Positions 22,321 to 37,300 of a stretch of DNA of 64,000 bases are shown here, one piece after another (positions within the stretch are counted from its first letter, which is position 1; every line of letters begins with the position of its first letter). The notes beneath the pieces are model-generated. The model made no database searches, was not told the origin of the DNA, and worked only from the letters and a program-made list of their open reading frames with translations. This DNA is from Corbicula japonica. Its lineage: Eukaryota > Mollusca > Bivalvia > Venerida > Cyrenidae. The DNA lies in NCBI GenBank assembly GCA_038501625.1, contig JAZAYU010000196.1, forward strand, positions 806,001 through 870,000, read 5' to 3'. The translations under genes and the position numbers were made by a program.

Positions 22321-25300
22321 CTATATAAAAACAACCATTCTGGAAAAAGATGAAATAAAATAGCAAATAAAAAATTCTATTCACCTTTTAATTCTGAAAC
22401 AAACTAAAGGAAATGCAACTGAGCTAAATTGAACATTTTATGCCATATAGTGTATTTGTATACTTATTAAAATAAAATCTGATAAATTATTACAAACGTT
22501 TGGCTAAATCAATTTTTGAGGTAAAACAATAATTCTGAGAATAAGGTTGAACACAATTATTGCGCGGTCGAGGAAAGTTTCTCGCCAAAGAAATATTTAC
22601 ATGAATTATCGCATCACAACATGTTTTGACTATGAACCATATACAGACAACCGTCGTGTCTGTATTAAAAATTATATTACTGAGGATATCAAACAAACCG
22701 CCTGACACCTACATAATAATTATTAATGTTATCTCGGACGGAAGAGATGACAGACGGACAGACAGACAGTGTTTTACCTTTACCAGATCAGGTAGAGATA
22801 GCCAGAAGCCACTATTGGGAATCAGTTCGGTCCCGGAAGCTTTAAACACGAACTTCTTGATCGCTACTCCAACGAGAAAATATGCAGCTATACCAGCAAA
22901 CACACTGAAATAATGTGTAATATACAATTTGTTTTTTTTTATCAGAGTTTTTGTATCTCGAACAAATTCCTTTGTTTAGGGTAAACGCATATAACGTCTG
23001 CATACAAATTTGTTAACTCTGCGCGTTTGTTAACACTTCGTACGCACTAAAGTTAGCTTACGCATTTGTAAACTCTTCATATGCACTTTTCAACTCTTCA
23101 TACGCATAGGTAAAACTTAACCTAACTTAAACGCAATACTCGATTGACTAGAGAGGGCATTGAGTCTTTAGTCATACCTTTCATTTTTCTACATGTAGAC
23201 AGAGCATAGTTTGTCTGGCCTACAGTTAAAAATGACAATGGGTATGAGAATCATGGGACGGAATGAAGCAATACACAAAAACGCTTCGCTGCTTTTCTGT
23301 ACTTTTAGTACGTTGATTTAGAAATGTTATACTCGTCGTAGTCTTATTATATCTGGGGAACATGTTCTCATGACGTGCTCCTGGTTGTCATACATTCGGC
23401 TAGTATCGATTTGTAAACATCCGTTTTCATCCAAAACGATGCAAAGTTGTGAATTATTTTGAATTGGCCACAATTAACATCTTTGTGATTGTTTAATCAC
23501 ATTATAGTTATATATGCATAAAAATGTATTTCACCACAATTTACCATTGAATCAGTGAGCTACAATTTCAAATATTCTGCAACAATACAATTTTGAAATG
23601 TTGTACTCATATGGTTATGATGTCATATTCAGTCTTTGTTAGGTGAAACTGTGACTTAAACTATCTTGCGTTTTTCACTTTTAAACTTAAGTATTTATAT
23701 CGTTAGTGGTAAGTAAGATAAGCATTTGTGTGTTTTGGTTTAACTTACTTACATAATCAGAAGTATAGATCCGGCACTCAGTCCGACATTTTTAAAACAG
23801 ACTTCCGGAGAAACCAAAGTAAATCTCTGCAAAACAAATTCAGATTGTTGTGTTGCGGACAGTAATAAAGAAGACGACTTGCTAGTTTGGTGGCTACTAT
23901 AATACTCAATGTAGCTTAACAATATCCTAGATAGAATAACGCCAATGGGCGGAGTCATTTAGAGCATGCTCATTATAATACAGAAGGGGCTAGTATTACT
24001 GCCGCGGTGCGATTGGCATATCAAATACATGACACAGATATTTCTATTTATAGATACAATTTTGAATTTTGGATTCTCTACATTTGAAAACTGTACTCAC
24101 ATGCTGTTGCTACACAGGACTTTAAATCGGATGAAAACAATTTAATACAATAACAATTCACATACATTGCCAGAAGAATTTAATGAGCGTTTACTACAGA
24201 AGCCTATTAGGGCCATTTTGTCTTAGTTCTTTGGTATAAGGAATTAGGTCTTACGTGTTTTTTCTTATTTGTTAGCTATTATGTGTTAGGAAAGAAATTG
24301 GCGGAAAAGGAACGTTTACGAGCAACATGGTCGAAAGTTTCTTCTGATGAAAATACATTTCCTCAATGATTATTTGGTAAGTATAATCAAATCTAACTTT
24401 CAACATCTTATGAATAAACGACCAACGATCATTGTAGATAATATATTTTATGAATAACCATTGTTTTTCACGATAATACTAATTGCCTTGTTAGTGATAT
24501 CGAATCCCGATCGGGATAGTTTTTCCTTCGATGGACAAACATTGGTAGGATCACAGTATGGTGTCCAGTACTGGTAACACCAAGAAACGACACAGTGTTA
24601 AGTACATGGTGTGATCTCTGAACCCAGGAATGACGGTGAACGCTAACGAGTACCTGACTCGAAAACTAGTCAACACTGGCTGTCTAAAAAGGGCATTAAA
24701 CCTGATATGATATACATGTATATGAATTATATATAATTGTTTCCTTCTCTTTTTCAGAAGCCGTATATAATGAATCTGTCCGTGCTGATTGTATGAATTT
24801 GCAGATTTCCGGTGTTCCCGGTAACATCTGTTATACCAGCCAACATACATGTAAAAGGTATAAGTACAAGATTAGAGTTGATTGAAATATATATTTTACT
24901 GTGGATTTTCATATACCGGAATAGTATTACTGTTTATGGTGAATAACATCAACATATCATTGCGGCAGCTGAAAAGAGTCCTGAAAAGATACAACTTAAG
25001 ACGTCGATTGGCATACACACCTGATGAGACTGTTATGAAGTTGAAAATAGTGGGCAGTGTATAGGTTACCGTTCCATGTGGAAACGTTTGATAAATGACC
25101 ACAAACTAAAAGTACCGAGAGACACAGTACTGTCACTTATGAAACAAATTGACCCTGATGGAATAAAACTTGTGAAATATGCTGTAAAGACTTTGAAGAT
25201 CTAGCAAATATACTCAAACCTGATCTTCAAGTTCCCATAAATGTACAAAGTGCATGGCGATTATACAATGAGCTGTTGGCAATTATCGTGGAAAACTTGG

Positions 25301-28300
25301 AATAAATGCGTGTGTATACAAATTCATATAATTGAAATACATATTCTTGAATATATGATATTCTCTTTTCGTTGAGTCATTGTTACACGTTGTAATTTCT
25401 GTAGCAAGTCATTTTAAACATGCAAACAAAACAGAAATACTACTCGTAGTAAAGCTGCTTTTTAAAACAGAATTCATAGGTCAAAATGTAATTTGTTATA
25501 GCATGCAAAGTCAGGTTGAGGAGCATCACAATTGGTTCACAATTAAAGTTTCTGTTTATGGTCAACTTTAAAGTTATTGCCTTATAACTTGACTTATTGA
25601 ATGGTGTGGTCGTCATGCCAAGGGCAGGTAACGCTTGTCAATTTATTCCAGTTAGGTCCCTTGTCCGACCAAGAATTCATCTGTTACTTTATTCCCAGGT
25701 ATACGCCCAGGAATTTCTTTCTGTTTTTAATTAAAATACTTTTTTCATCATTTGATCTAAGCTCTTTTTAATTAGTTATTACCTATTATTTCTTATTTTT
25801 TGCGTCATATGTATGATGTCGTAGGTCTTATTTGTTGGCAATTTCACAGTCATACAACATATGTGATAGTTGCTGTAGATTCTGTTTTCATGCCATCAAA
25901 AAATAAGCGGAACGATAGACGTGTCAATAGTTACGCTTCCTAAATCAAGTGACGGTTAGAGTGATAGGGATTATATAAAATGGTCTCAAGAGTTATAACG
26001 CCCATAAGGTTTTCCATCAAGGTTCCTATGACATCGACCTGAAAATTAGTAGGGATCCCACACTTCTGTAGACAAACATGCATATTATGTCTGTCTGAGA
26101 ATTCCCTTTCAAGTTAAGTTGGCCAAAAAGTGATAATAGTAAGAATTCCCCGTGACCTTAACTTTTATATCCCAAAACTACTGTAAACAAACATGTATAT
26201 GAAGTATCATATCTGTAGGAAAAGTTCTTGTATACAGATGGATTGGACAAGCTGATTCAAGCATAGCCACTGATTACACTATATCCCCTGTAAATAGTGT
26301 TTGCAAGGGGTATAACAATTCTGGTATACTTCATAAAGTATGTAAGATACTTTCCACATTTTCTATAAAATAAGCGTTTTCCAAGTCACCAGGCCGTGAC
26401 CTAGAATTTGACCCCTTATGGCCCATTTTCTGGACGAATGATGAGTCATAATATATTATTAGTATGTAACTATTACTTGATTATCTTTACTATAGTACAA
26501 TTAGGCCGGCTGAAGGGGAATTTAGGCCCGGCTTTAAATAGAGGTTTATAGCGAATGCTGAGAACCATGTGGCCCGGCTTTATATATAGATCGTTGAGTA
26601 ATGAACGGGAACCATGTTGTGTGTACGTTAAGTTCAAGGTCAAGCTATTTATAATTGAGTATATGTATATATAAATTATATAAATAGATCGATGAGTCGG
26701 TGTTTTCTTTTAATTATGCGAATTGAAAGTTTATTGTTGTAAGCAGTTATAGAAAGAGTGTACATGTAGTAAGAGACATTGTTCAGATAGTTATTCTTGG
26801 ATGATATTGCAGTTTGTGTTCTGTTTACGAATATTTACAATCCTATGACTTGATTTTTGGCGCGTGAATGTGACCTATATATGATGGTTCTTTGTTTACA
26901 AATGTTTCTGAAGTTGAAAATGACGGTTCTAGTTGGTTTCTGTTTAACAAGAAGGCGATTTCGTGTCTATAAAGTAAATAATGATTGTATAACCATTTTT
27001 GTAGGTCTTTTTCTGTTGTTCAGAAAAAATGTGACTCATCCCCCATCCCATCCCATCCCCCAGCCCCCCCCCTCCCCCCTGGTTTACGGGATCAAGATTC
27101 TGAATATAGAAAGTTAGTATAGATTTTTCATCCTGAAAATACCAAAGGAATTGGCATGTACGTGGTAGGACAATTTTGAAAGATACTCTTGAATTTAAAT
27201 AGAGCAAATTCATTGTAATGTGGTTAGTGCTATGATAATCAGATAATGTTTAACTTCAAGGTAACTCCTTCGTGAAAATTAAATATTGGCGTAACTGTCC
27301 ACAAAGTGCAAGGTCTAACATTATCTTCAGCTGCTGTTGATATCGGTAAAACGATATAACAAGACGGAATGGCTTACATAGCTCTCAGTAGAGTATCTAC
27401 TTACGAAAATCTACAATGACAATAATGAAAAATCAGTTTCATTTATGAAATTTTGAGTGCTCTTAACGATCCACTACACTCCTCCTTGTTCGACCATCGA
27501 TTTAAAAAGAAAAGTATCAAAGTAAACAAAATTAACATTCATTTGTACAAAAATGTTGCAAAGAGGAGTGTAGTAAATCCTTAAATTTGAGTAATTATTT
27601 TGTATCCTTAATTGAATACATATCAACACATATTGTTCTGTAAATTCTTCATCATAATCCATGTTACTACAGCAACTATCTCTTCCACTATTTTCTAGCT
27701 AGTTTTCATTATATTTAAAAGGAAAACTTTTCATTTCTTTTGTTTTCAAATCATTCACTACATTTACTGCAAACTTGTTAATGTTCAGCAAACAAATTTC
27801 ATCATAAATCCCATTCCATACCAATATTCCGGTATACTTCATTTCAAACTGCACTCCTTGTATAAAACGCGTTCCAAAACTACATGTAATATACACGCAC
27901 ATCCTTCAACATTCAATACCCTTTGCCAATAAAAGACAACAATATAGTAGCACTTTAAAATTCTTTCTTTGTTTAAAAACAATCCATCACCTGCATGAAC
28001 TCTTACACCCAACATCTAACTTCTTTTAAATGTCGTTCACATATAACACATCGGTGTTATACTTTTCTTGTTGTAATTGGCCTAGATCTTTGTAACACAT
28101 GGTGATCCAAAATATCTAATACTGTTTTGAACTTTAAAAGAGTTAATATTATCAAACATCACAAACAATATTCACATAGTAATTATCTAGAAGATTTGTT
28201 TGATATATAACATAGCATACTTGAAATAGGAATTTAGTTCGTAAATCCAAAATAATATTAATAACAAATGTTAAATGTGACGTCCAATTTTGGTAAATTT

Positions 28301-31300
28301 TACGTCAGGTCTTTTCTTAAAATAGTCTATTTTGCCGATGCGCACATCTTTTGATTAATCTTTCTCATTTCTTGTTGAATTGATGATTTTAGCTCTTGCA
28401 CTGATGGTTTAGGTATGTACACCTTATCTTTAATGCCCCAAAGAAAAAGTCTAATCGGCCATAGACAATTTTAATAAAAAGACTTTACGTCATAATCATC
28501 AAAATGGACGTCACATTGAAATTACTTATAAATATGTCTTTGGATATACAGACCAGACAGCATCTCTTATTCAAGTCTGGTATGTTATATATGAAACAAA
28601 ACTTTAAAGAATCTAGATTATTACTGTGTGAAATTTCTATGCCTACGTTTGAAGTTATTAATGCTATTAAATTTCAAAAGGGTATCAGATATTTTTGATC
28701 ACCCTGTACAAGTTCTGACAAAGTTCTACAGTTTTCACATGGCAAATGTAACAGAAGACAGACGAAGTGACAAATATAGATAGAGTCCTTAATACCGGTC
28801 GGTGACTAACAACAAACGGTAGTTATGAAACTGATTTAATCAACAGTAATACAAATTAAACATAATACAAAAGCCAGTCGGAAACGACTGCACGCTCGAC
28901 TATTTGAATAGTCGGACATATTTAAGCAAATTTTAAACTGGGCTTCGTTTAAACTGGGGAGTGATTCAGGAGTTTATGACACCCCCATCACACACACATG
29001 AACAAAAGTTCCTTGCATTCACAGCAGTCATTTGGTAGCCATAATCCAATGGGTTGAAGTTCTCTTTATCTATATCTCTATCCTTGTTACTAGTAAGCAT
29101 GTAACAGTCTTCCATTGAAAATTTTTTTAGAAATGATTCTTCTTCTGTAAAACTTGACTTTATACATTTTGTTTACCGCACATATATTTCCCCAGGGCTG
29201 TCACCATTCATCTAGTATTTTGTAGCATTTTCGAAGTTCTTTCCAACAATACCGGAGGCCCCACTTGTTGTTTTGTCACACTTATTCTGATCTCCATTTC
29301 CCTCATTACTGAATTCATCAACAGTCTGAAATTATTGTTCTGGATTTTCTTGTTGCATTTATCAGTAGCTTTGAGTGAATTTTCTGGGGTTTGCTTATGT
29401 TCCGCATCATTGCCATCACTTGTAATTTCTGACAGATCTCGAGTCCACAAATATAAAAAAAACTGTGATGAGTATATACCCATACATTTTAAGTATTCTT
29501 GCAGTGAACACTCTGTTCCATTATATTATTAACAAAGTGTTTAATTACATCCCGTTGTGTTTACTCAACTTAACTTCCATTTCCGCGACATTCCCCTGCT
29601 CATACTTTGTTTCCATACTATATCAAATGTTCAACAATCTGCAGCTCATCCTTAGTAAAATGGAATGTTTTTACACCACCACCATTCTTGCTGTGACTTG
29701 CATATACTTTTCTTTACTCTTTCCTTTTATTTCCTTTTCATTCCTGTAATGGAGCCAGCCAATCTGAATCTTGTATTCTGTATACCTGCCTTGACCTCGT
29801 TTTTCTGTAAAGATACAAAAGTAAAGATAAAATACAAAGATGAGTTATTACCAATATCCAATTCAATATTTTGCTGCATGAGACAAGACGATCAAGATCC
29901 CTATTTTTTCTCACCGGCAATTCAGCAATGATATAATTAATCAGAATTAATCAGAAAGCTTATGTTTCGAGTTAGAAATGTTAATAATGAAATTATTAGA
30001 GGGATGACAAGCCCAAAATGACCAAGTCAGATATTTCCGAAATTGCCGTGTATTGGTTGATGCAAAATTACCCATTTTCGAATTTGATCTGATGTTTATT
30101 TAAATTTTATGCCAGTTTTGTGTTAAAACATTAAAACGCTTTTCAATTTTATGCCATTTTGCACCAGTTAAAAAGATTTGTGGTAAAACGGTGTAAGATA
30201 CTGACCAGAAAGTTAGTTTAATGCAATAATTACATAGCTAGTGTGATGACAAGCTCAAGTTGATTACCATTGATGAAATAAAATCAAATTGCTATACTGA
30301 TGACAATCCCAAAATTGCAATTTTAGCTATTCCCAAGCCCTTGACACAACATAAATATGACAAAATAGACATGGTATCAATGAAAAAATTCTTAATGATA
30401 CGACAGACTACTCTTCCGATAGAAATCTTTGGTTTTAACAGTATTTATTCAGTCAAAATGCACATATAATGATATAATTCAATGAAAAAAATGTTATACT
30501 ATCGATTAAAGAACAAGCGAAAACGCTTATAAACGCCCTTCTCCACATAAATCTTTATTTAATGGTCACCTAATTCTTATGTCTCATCTCTTATGTGTAC
30601 CTTCTTATGTCTTATCTCTTATGTGTAACCTCTTATGTGTAACTTCTTAGGTCTTATCTCTTATGTGTAACTTCTTATGTCTTATCTCTTATGTGTAACC
30701 TCTTACGTGAAACTTCTTAGGTCTTATCTCTTATGTGTAACTTCTTAGGTCTTATCTCTTATGTGTAACTTCTTAGGTCTTATCTCTTATGTGTAACTTC
30801 TTAGGTCTTATCTCTTATGTGTAACTTCTTAGGTCTTATCTCTTATGTGTAACTTCTTAGGTCTTATCTCTTATGTGTAACTTCTTAGGTCTAATCTCTT
30901 ATGTGTAACTTCTTAGGTCTAATCTCTTATGGGGGCTGGTGGGAAGGGGGTGATCATGCTATTTTTAACAAATTTGAATTACTGATTTATCATCTGGTTA
31001 ACTCTGGCAATAGAACAACAAAAGTTTGTCTATAATCATGTTTAAATTGAAACAGTATATCCTTATTACTGTTTGTCTAATATTCACATTTACTGACAAA
31101 AACAAAGATTTGGATGACTAACCACGGTCTGATGCATGGTTTGCAGAAAGGGGGTTCGCTTGGGGCAGACTTGAAGTTGTTTTGAATTTTGCAATTTTCT
31201 AGCCAAAATCCTCATGAAAATTAAATATTGCTGACCCAAAAAGGGTTCCAGCTATCCCACTTAACTCCCTCTGGATCAGCCCCTCACTAAAGTCCATGAG

Positions 31301-34300
31301 CTGACATGTACATTTTTATATCCCCCACTATATATATGCCACGGCAACACGAATTCTGTAAACAGTTTAGCAAGTCCAACACACATATTATTGCTTAATT
31401 AAAATTGAAATCCGACTTATTTTTATAAGAAACAAAGAAAGTTTTCCTATTAATATAATTCAGAATTAAATAAGGAATTTCTTTATAAACTATGTGGCTG
31501 ACCTGCAAACCAGAACTTAAGTTCAATGTCAATCACAACACAAATATTAAAGCCACGAATGTAACAATACACCCTATCTTTCGTGGTTCTTATCTTTACA
31601 ACTGAATGTTAATTTAACATCAATTCACCCTTTTTTAAATTTGTAATATGTACATTATTTATTAAAGTTATTATACAGCAATACTTACTTCATCACTATT
31701 TTTTATCCGAAGTAGTTTCACTTGAAGTCACACCAATTCCGGCCATTTTTCTTCGCTTACCGCCAATTTCTTTCCTAATACATAATAGCTAACACATAAG
31801 AAAAAACACGTAAGACCTAATTCCTCATACCAAAGTACTAAGACAAAATGGCCCTAATAGGCTTCCGTAGTTTACTGTACATTTAGAACTTGTTCAGAGA
31901 GCTGTTATGTGATGGTGCTGGGAAATTCCTGAACAGCAAGTCAAATCAAAATGACAAATCGTGGATTTTAGTCGATAATGTTGAATAAATCAATGGTTAT
32001 CTGTAAGGTATGTTAGTTTTGCTAAATACAATTAAAATGGAGAAAAATATAATAAAGAAAATTATAGATCGATGTGCCTTTAAGTATAAGTCGCGGTAAT
32101 GACGTTTGTTTCCTCATAACCAATAGGATAATGAAAGAATTATGGATATATGGGTATAACTATACTAAGTCATTATTACTACTACAAAGCTCCATGGCAT
32201 AGTTTAATAAAGATGACAGAAGCATCTTTAACAAACTTAATAAAAAAGTTGCATGGTATTGTCTTTAAAGACCTGTTTCAAAGAATTGCATAGCCTTACA
32301 TATGTTGGAGGTTTGGTTGTTATTTCCCCTATAACATCAAATTCAGTTTGAGATGAATCCTCGTTGCATACTAAAATAACTTCTGTCTGTCTGAAATGGG
32401 CAAATAAAAGCATGTCATGAATTTAACAAGTTATGAATTACATAAGTTTTAACAAATGACTATATCGGAAATCGCATAATTTAATGAACTGTATACTGTT
32501 CACATAGTAAAAAGTCTGACGTAAAATACTGAACAGGTTTTGCCAAATCTGGTTCATGTCATGCCGTTTATATGATACAGATACTTCACATCATATTCCA
32601 GAAAGGTCAGTTCAGTCAAACATGTTAACTTAAGACATGTCATCCAATTTATTTATGCTTAATAATTTTTCTAAACAGCACTGACTATACATAGAATACT
32701 TCCGGATACACACAACAGATGAAGAATAAAAGCTTCCTGTTACATGTACCAAATGTGTAACATTTTTAGAGACTTAATGATAATCCACAACTATTTCATT
32801 ATTTATTAATATTTGATGTTGCTGTTTGTTAAGTTTTGTGACTGACTAATTCAAAAGAGTTTAAAGAGTTTACTCCGATTCCATGCTGAGAAATAAAAAA
32901 ATTATAATCGGTTTAGTTAAAACATTGGTTCAGTATACGAACATTTTGTACGGTACTTTTTAGAAAGGTCACTTTACATATTACTAAGTTACCAATTCAG
33001 ACACGTTCATTAACTGATAAAAGGACACCTGTGTACAACACGGGTACTAATGCATTTATACCATAAAAGTTACATTATCTTCGAGTGCATGAGATTTAAA
33101 CTGCATTGTAGTGCTGCGTTCTTGATAAGAAATTAAGTAAGGCGTTTACTAATAACGAATACTAACGCATATTAATGCTATAACTAAGAAGTAAAACCCC
33201 GAGAGGAAATCTTAAACTGCATAATACTTAGATGGAGATTTACTGAAATACATGTCGCCAGGTTCACACAAAAAGTATTTTGTAACTCGAAAGTAGCCAT
33301 GGTATAAGTGAAACACATCTATATAAAATGAACGGCAGTGATGAATGGAGCATTGAATATTCTTGCAATAAACTAGTATCTTACATTGTGTCAACAACAT
33401 TGACGAAAGTAAATGCATTGTTGTTTTATTTCTTGTGCATATCACACCTCTAGATACACCGTTAGAACTAACCTTCCTTTATCAGAAGATACATATTTTG
33501 CTACAACAACGTCATAATCGATATCAGGAAACCCAACTTTGTTACCCACTTCTGTGTAAAACGTCACTGAATCTTGAGTTCCAGTGTCATAAAACTGATA
33601 ATATGTTCCCCCGGCAACTATGGCCTGGCAGGCCTAAAAACAATAGGAGACAAAATAATAACATATCAAGTAAACCTGCATAAAGACGACCCCCATATTG
33701 AGGCCGCTACTTCAATGTCCCTTTTAAATGGTTTGCACTGTTTCTACCCCGGAATTAAGACCATGTACTATTAAGACCATATTCTTCGTCTCGCCTAGAG
33801 GTGTTCGTAAAAGAGAGGTTTTACTGTAATTATAATAACAATAAGACAATTTTTCCTGGCATGAATTTGTACATATTTCAAATTAACTGTTTCACACATA
33901 AACGTAACACACTGTTTTATAAATAAAACTCATTTACGTTAAACTGCAATGGAAGAGAATAAGGGGACAAATGATTTAAATCATATATATAAATTATCAT
34001 TGAGATAAATCTTCGAAAGAAAGTTACGTGTAGTGTCAGTTGTTTTACGTACAAAACCATAGGAGCACGGAGTCAAGATCGCGTCCGTTCGAACTTCCGT
34101 CGGTTTTATTTATTGAAGTACCCACTACTCCTTTAAAATCTAGACGAATATCTAAAAAAATCCCCGCTCTTTCAAAAAGTTCCTCCCTACCGATATCTTA
34201 ATTACTCACAAGGAGTGACAGCCGCCATTTTGTCCGCAATGTTAGGTAAGAGTACTCTCCCCTAGGTTGGTGCGGTGGACTGGTACCCAAACAAGTAATG

Positions 34301-37300
34301 GCGCCGCACAACGAGGCCGGCAACTGCTTGCTAAAGTCGATGCGGTTCATTTTTGAGCGGTAAATTCAAAATAAAGGAAAATGAATTTACATAAATGGTG
34401 AGTATTACGATATTGAACAGTATTTATGAAAGTAATATATGCCTTTTTTGTTCATTCCACTTAGAATGCAATAGATCTGTGCCCCTGTACCAATTTTGTA
34501 AGATATACTCAGACATCTACTGTAGAGTGGCTTCAGCTGTCTGTTGTGAATTTAAACTAAACAAATTTAAGTATTCTAGTTGGGCCAAATATATTTTCTC
34601 ATACAGAACAACAATACAAGAATAACAAAGCACTTTGTTGAAATTTGAAGTGCATAAAAACAAGAGTTAATCCAGTGCATGCATGTAATATCTTCAATAC
34701 ACAAAAGACTCATCACCAGCTGGCAAAAATGATATTAGATCTAAGCATAGGTAAGCCTAAATCTTTTTATTTAAAATTTCTTCTTCAACAGTTTGCAGAT
34801 CAAACTATTGTAAGTATGAGTTGCACTAATACTTCCACTTCTATAATTACATAATAACAAGGGTTAAATGTTAGGAATACTGAAAAAAGTGAAATCCTGA
34901 AAATTTTTCGATTCATATCTAGGGAAAAAAAAGGAAATTTATCATGTTTAGACACATAGAAACCTGATTTTCAGTCATATGCCTGAAAACTTTCACCCAT
35001 GTAATTATTGCATGTGGTACTTTGTTGTGTGTATGGCAAGTATACAATGTTAATCTACTTGTTGGGTGTAAAATGTGGGAAAATGAACATCTGCATTTCT
35101 AGAAAATATCAGTGCCAGGTCAGGGAAGAATTGAATTTGCGAAACACATACCTTAGTAAAATAATGGGCGGTTCAAGTATGAACTAATCAGTGTAGCAAT
35201 AGAATATGCAATTTATTTTTATATTCACTTAAAAATTTCAAGGTCATATATTGTTTTAGTTGGCACCAAAATTTACCAAAGAAAATGACTGAGGTAGTCT
35301 CATTTGAGTGAAGAATTTTCAAGTTACTAACCTTTTTTTCAAGGTAAATTAAACCGATGTAGAACTATTTTCATAAAATTGCATTAATTGTTACAAATGT
35401 ATCCGGTGAACTGATCTGGAGATTAATAAATAACGGCTGGGTAAGAGTCTACAAGCACCGCACCAAGCTAGGGGAGATTACTTTTAGCAAACGTTGCGGA
35501 CAAAATGGCGAGTGTCATTCCTTGTGTGTGATATATATCAGTTGTAAAGTTTTTAAAGAAAAAGTGAGTTTTTTATAAATTCGTTTAGAATATGAAACAG
35601 TAAATATTACTCTAATAAATTAAATCGAAGGAAGGTCGAACGGACGCGATCTTGACTCCGTGCTCCTATGTACAAAACTACAGTTTCCGAGAATCAACAG
35701 CAATACGTAAATGAACTCATGCAATTAACAAAAAAGCCGACAAATCAAAAATAAACAAAATACGTAAAGACGTTAATTATTATTCACATCAATAAATTTT
35801 GGGTTATCTAATCTTTATGTTCAGCATAAATAAACCGAATATTAAACCAAAGACTCACTGCAACGTCTTTGCAATGATCCTCAAAAGCTCCAGTGGACGT
35901 TTCCGTAAATGATTTGCACGGATTGTACGAGTACTTGTACTGGTCTGTTAAAGAAGCGTAGTCTTTGTATCTGAAATTAAAATGTTTAAAAGAAGAATTT
36001 ATCAGGTTTAGCCAGGAAAAATATATAACCTCTAAGCCATACAAATACGGGGCAGCGCCTATCCAACCATGCCTGAAACAGATGATGTAACTGTGCATAC
36101 CATTCGTATCCCCAAATAAAAGATAGTTCATTCTTGCATACCAGTGCAGGACATCCGGTGTTTTGATTGAACACCCCATGTAGAATGAATCACGCGCCTT
36201 AAATGACGTCACAACGTCTTACGCATTTATGAATGAACGATGGAATGTCTCGTATATCTATCCGCTACTATAAAAAAGTAGTTCAAAGAAAAAGTTACTG
36301 GAAAATACCCCAAACTGCGCAAAATAATTACGATATGCAAGAAAAAGGATCGTTCACTAATGTTAGGTTAAGATCGCGTGAAAGATCGCGTGATCCAGCC
36401 CTCGTGAAATATGCACTTAGAGGGTAACTCGGCAGAGCCTCGTTACCGCCCTTGTGCATATGTCACTCGGGCTGGATCACGCGATCTTTACCCAACACAC
36501 GTGAATGATACTTATAAGTATGCCTATACTGAACCCACAACGATTAACATTCTGCAAGGCTTAACATTAAAATATTACAATTAATAAAAGTTCCTTAAAC
36601 TGATAACTTTACTGAAGTGAAGTACGGGAAGAGTCTGAGAAACACTTACTGGCCATGTAATATTCCCACGACTGCCTTACGACTCTAAGAGCGTTTTAAG
36701 TACAACTGATTACAGCATCTGGTTTGAAATGTTTACAAAAATAGAAAAGTCAGTAAGGTTGGCGAACTATAAGTGCGTATGAGACTCAGACCGGCAATAT
36801 ATATCCACATAACCTTTCAAGAAACCAAATAATGGATTTATTATACTAGTCTACAAAGACTTTTCAATCAGCAAATTATCCGATTCAAGGAAATTTCTTT
36901 ATATTCGATAAACGTGAGCTTATTTTACTCCTAGATGTAACATAACGATATCAAAAGTTGTGTAAATGATTATTTATATTAACTTATTCGAAAACTTGTA
37001 TGTCACGCGGCTGTCAAAATATCGGTAGCGTACACGTACTATAAGTTTACACACACATTAAATTTATACTTGTAAATGAATATTCCACTTTAAACCCGCT
37101 ACATGACACGAAGAACACTACTTTCTGTGATGAGAAAATGACAACATATATCACGTGACTATCAAGACATAAATAATCGATTTCTCAAAACAAAATGTAA
37201 ATATATTTAATCAAGCATTTTGTTCTGAACATTAAACCTACTTACCTTGGACCGGGCTCCAGGCTCAGAGCACTGAAGTCAATCTCACCCTGAGAACATT

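Larger units (their letters stand above)
24194..31870. mobile_element. 7.7-kb DNA transposon with 111-bp TIRs in M6PR-like intron 4
   Basis: Arms at 24194-24304 and 31760-31870 are inverted copies differing at about five of 111 positions and starting CTAC(A/G)GAAGCC. A TTTA at 24190-24193 and 31871-31874 is a candidate 4-bp target duplication. Inside are decayed remnants of an HTH/integrase-type transposase (24940-25306) and of a PIF1 helicase (about 27287-27418), a 28-bp minisatellite and a nested mini-mariner. No intact transposase remains. Confidence 0.82.

Noticed and set aside
26857..27213. Overlapping frames around the CCCATCCCATCCC tract
   Set aside because: Driven by low-complexity sequence inside the transposon; no domain.
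29208..29931. Overlapping frames on both strands as a second transposon gene
   Set aside because: Multiple stops between the pieces and no recognisable motif; at most a decayed ORF.
30571..30930. Evenly spaced 28-bp repeats resembling a CRISPR array
   Set aside because: The repeats are contiguous with no unique spacers, and the sequence is eukaryotic; it is a minisatellite in a transposon.
31674..31760. Minus frame MAGIGVTSSETTSDKK as a further receptor exon
   Set aside because: It lies inside the transposon next to its TIR, and the receptor exons join in phase without it.
35986..36212. N-terminal extension of the MRH exon frame
   Set aside because: It lies upstream of the TTTCAG acceptor and has no MRH or signal features; the true N-terminus is the exon at 37409.
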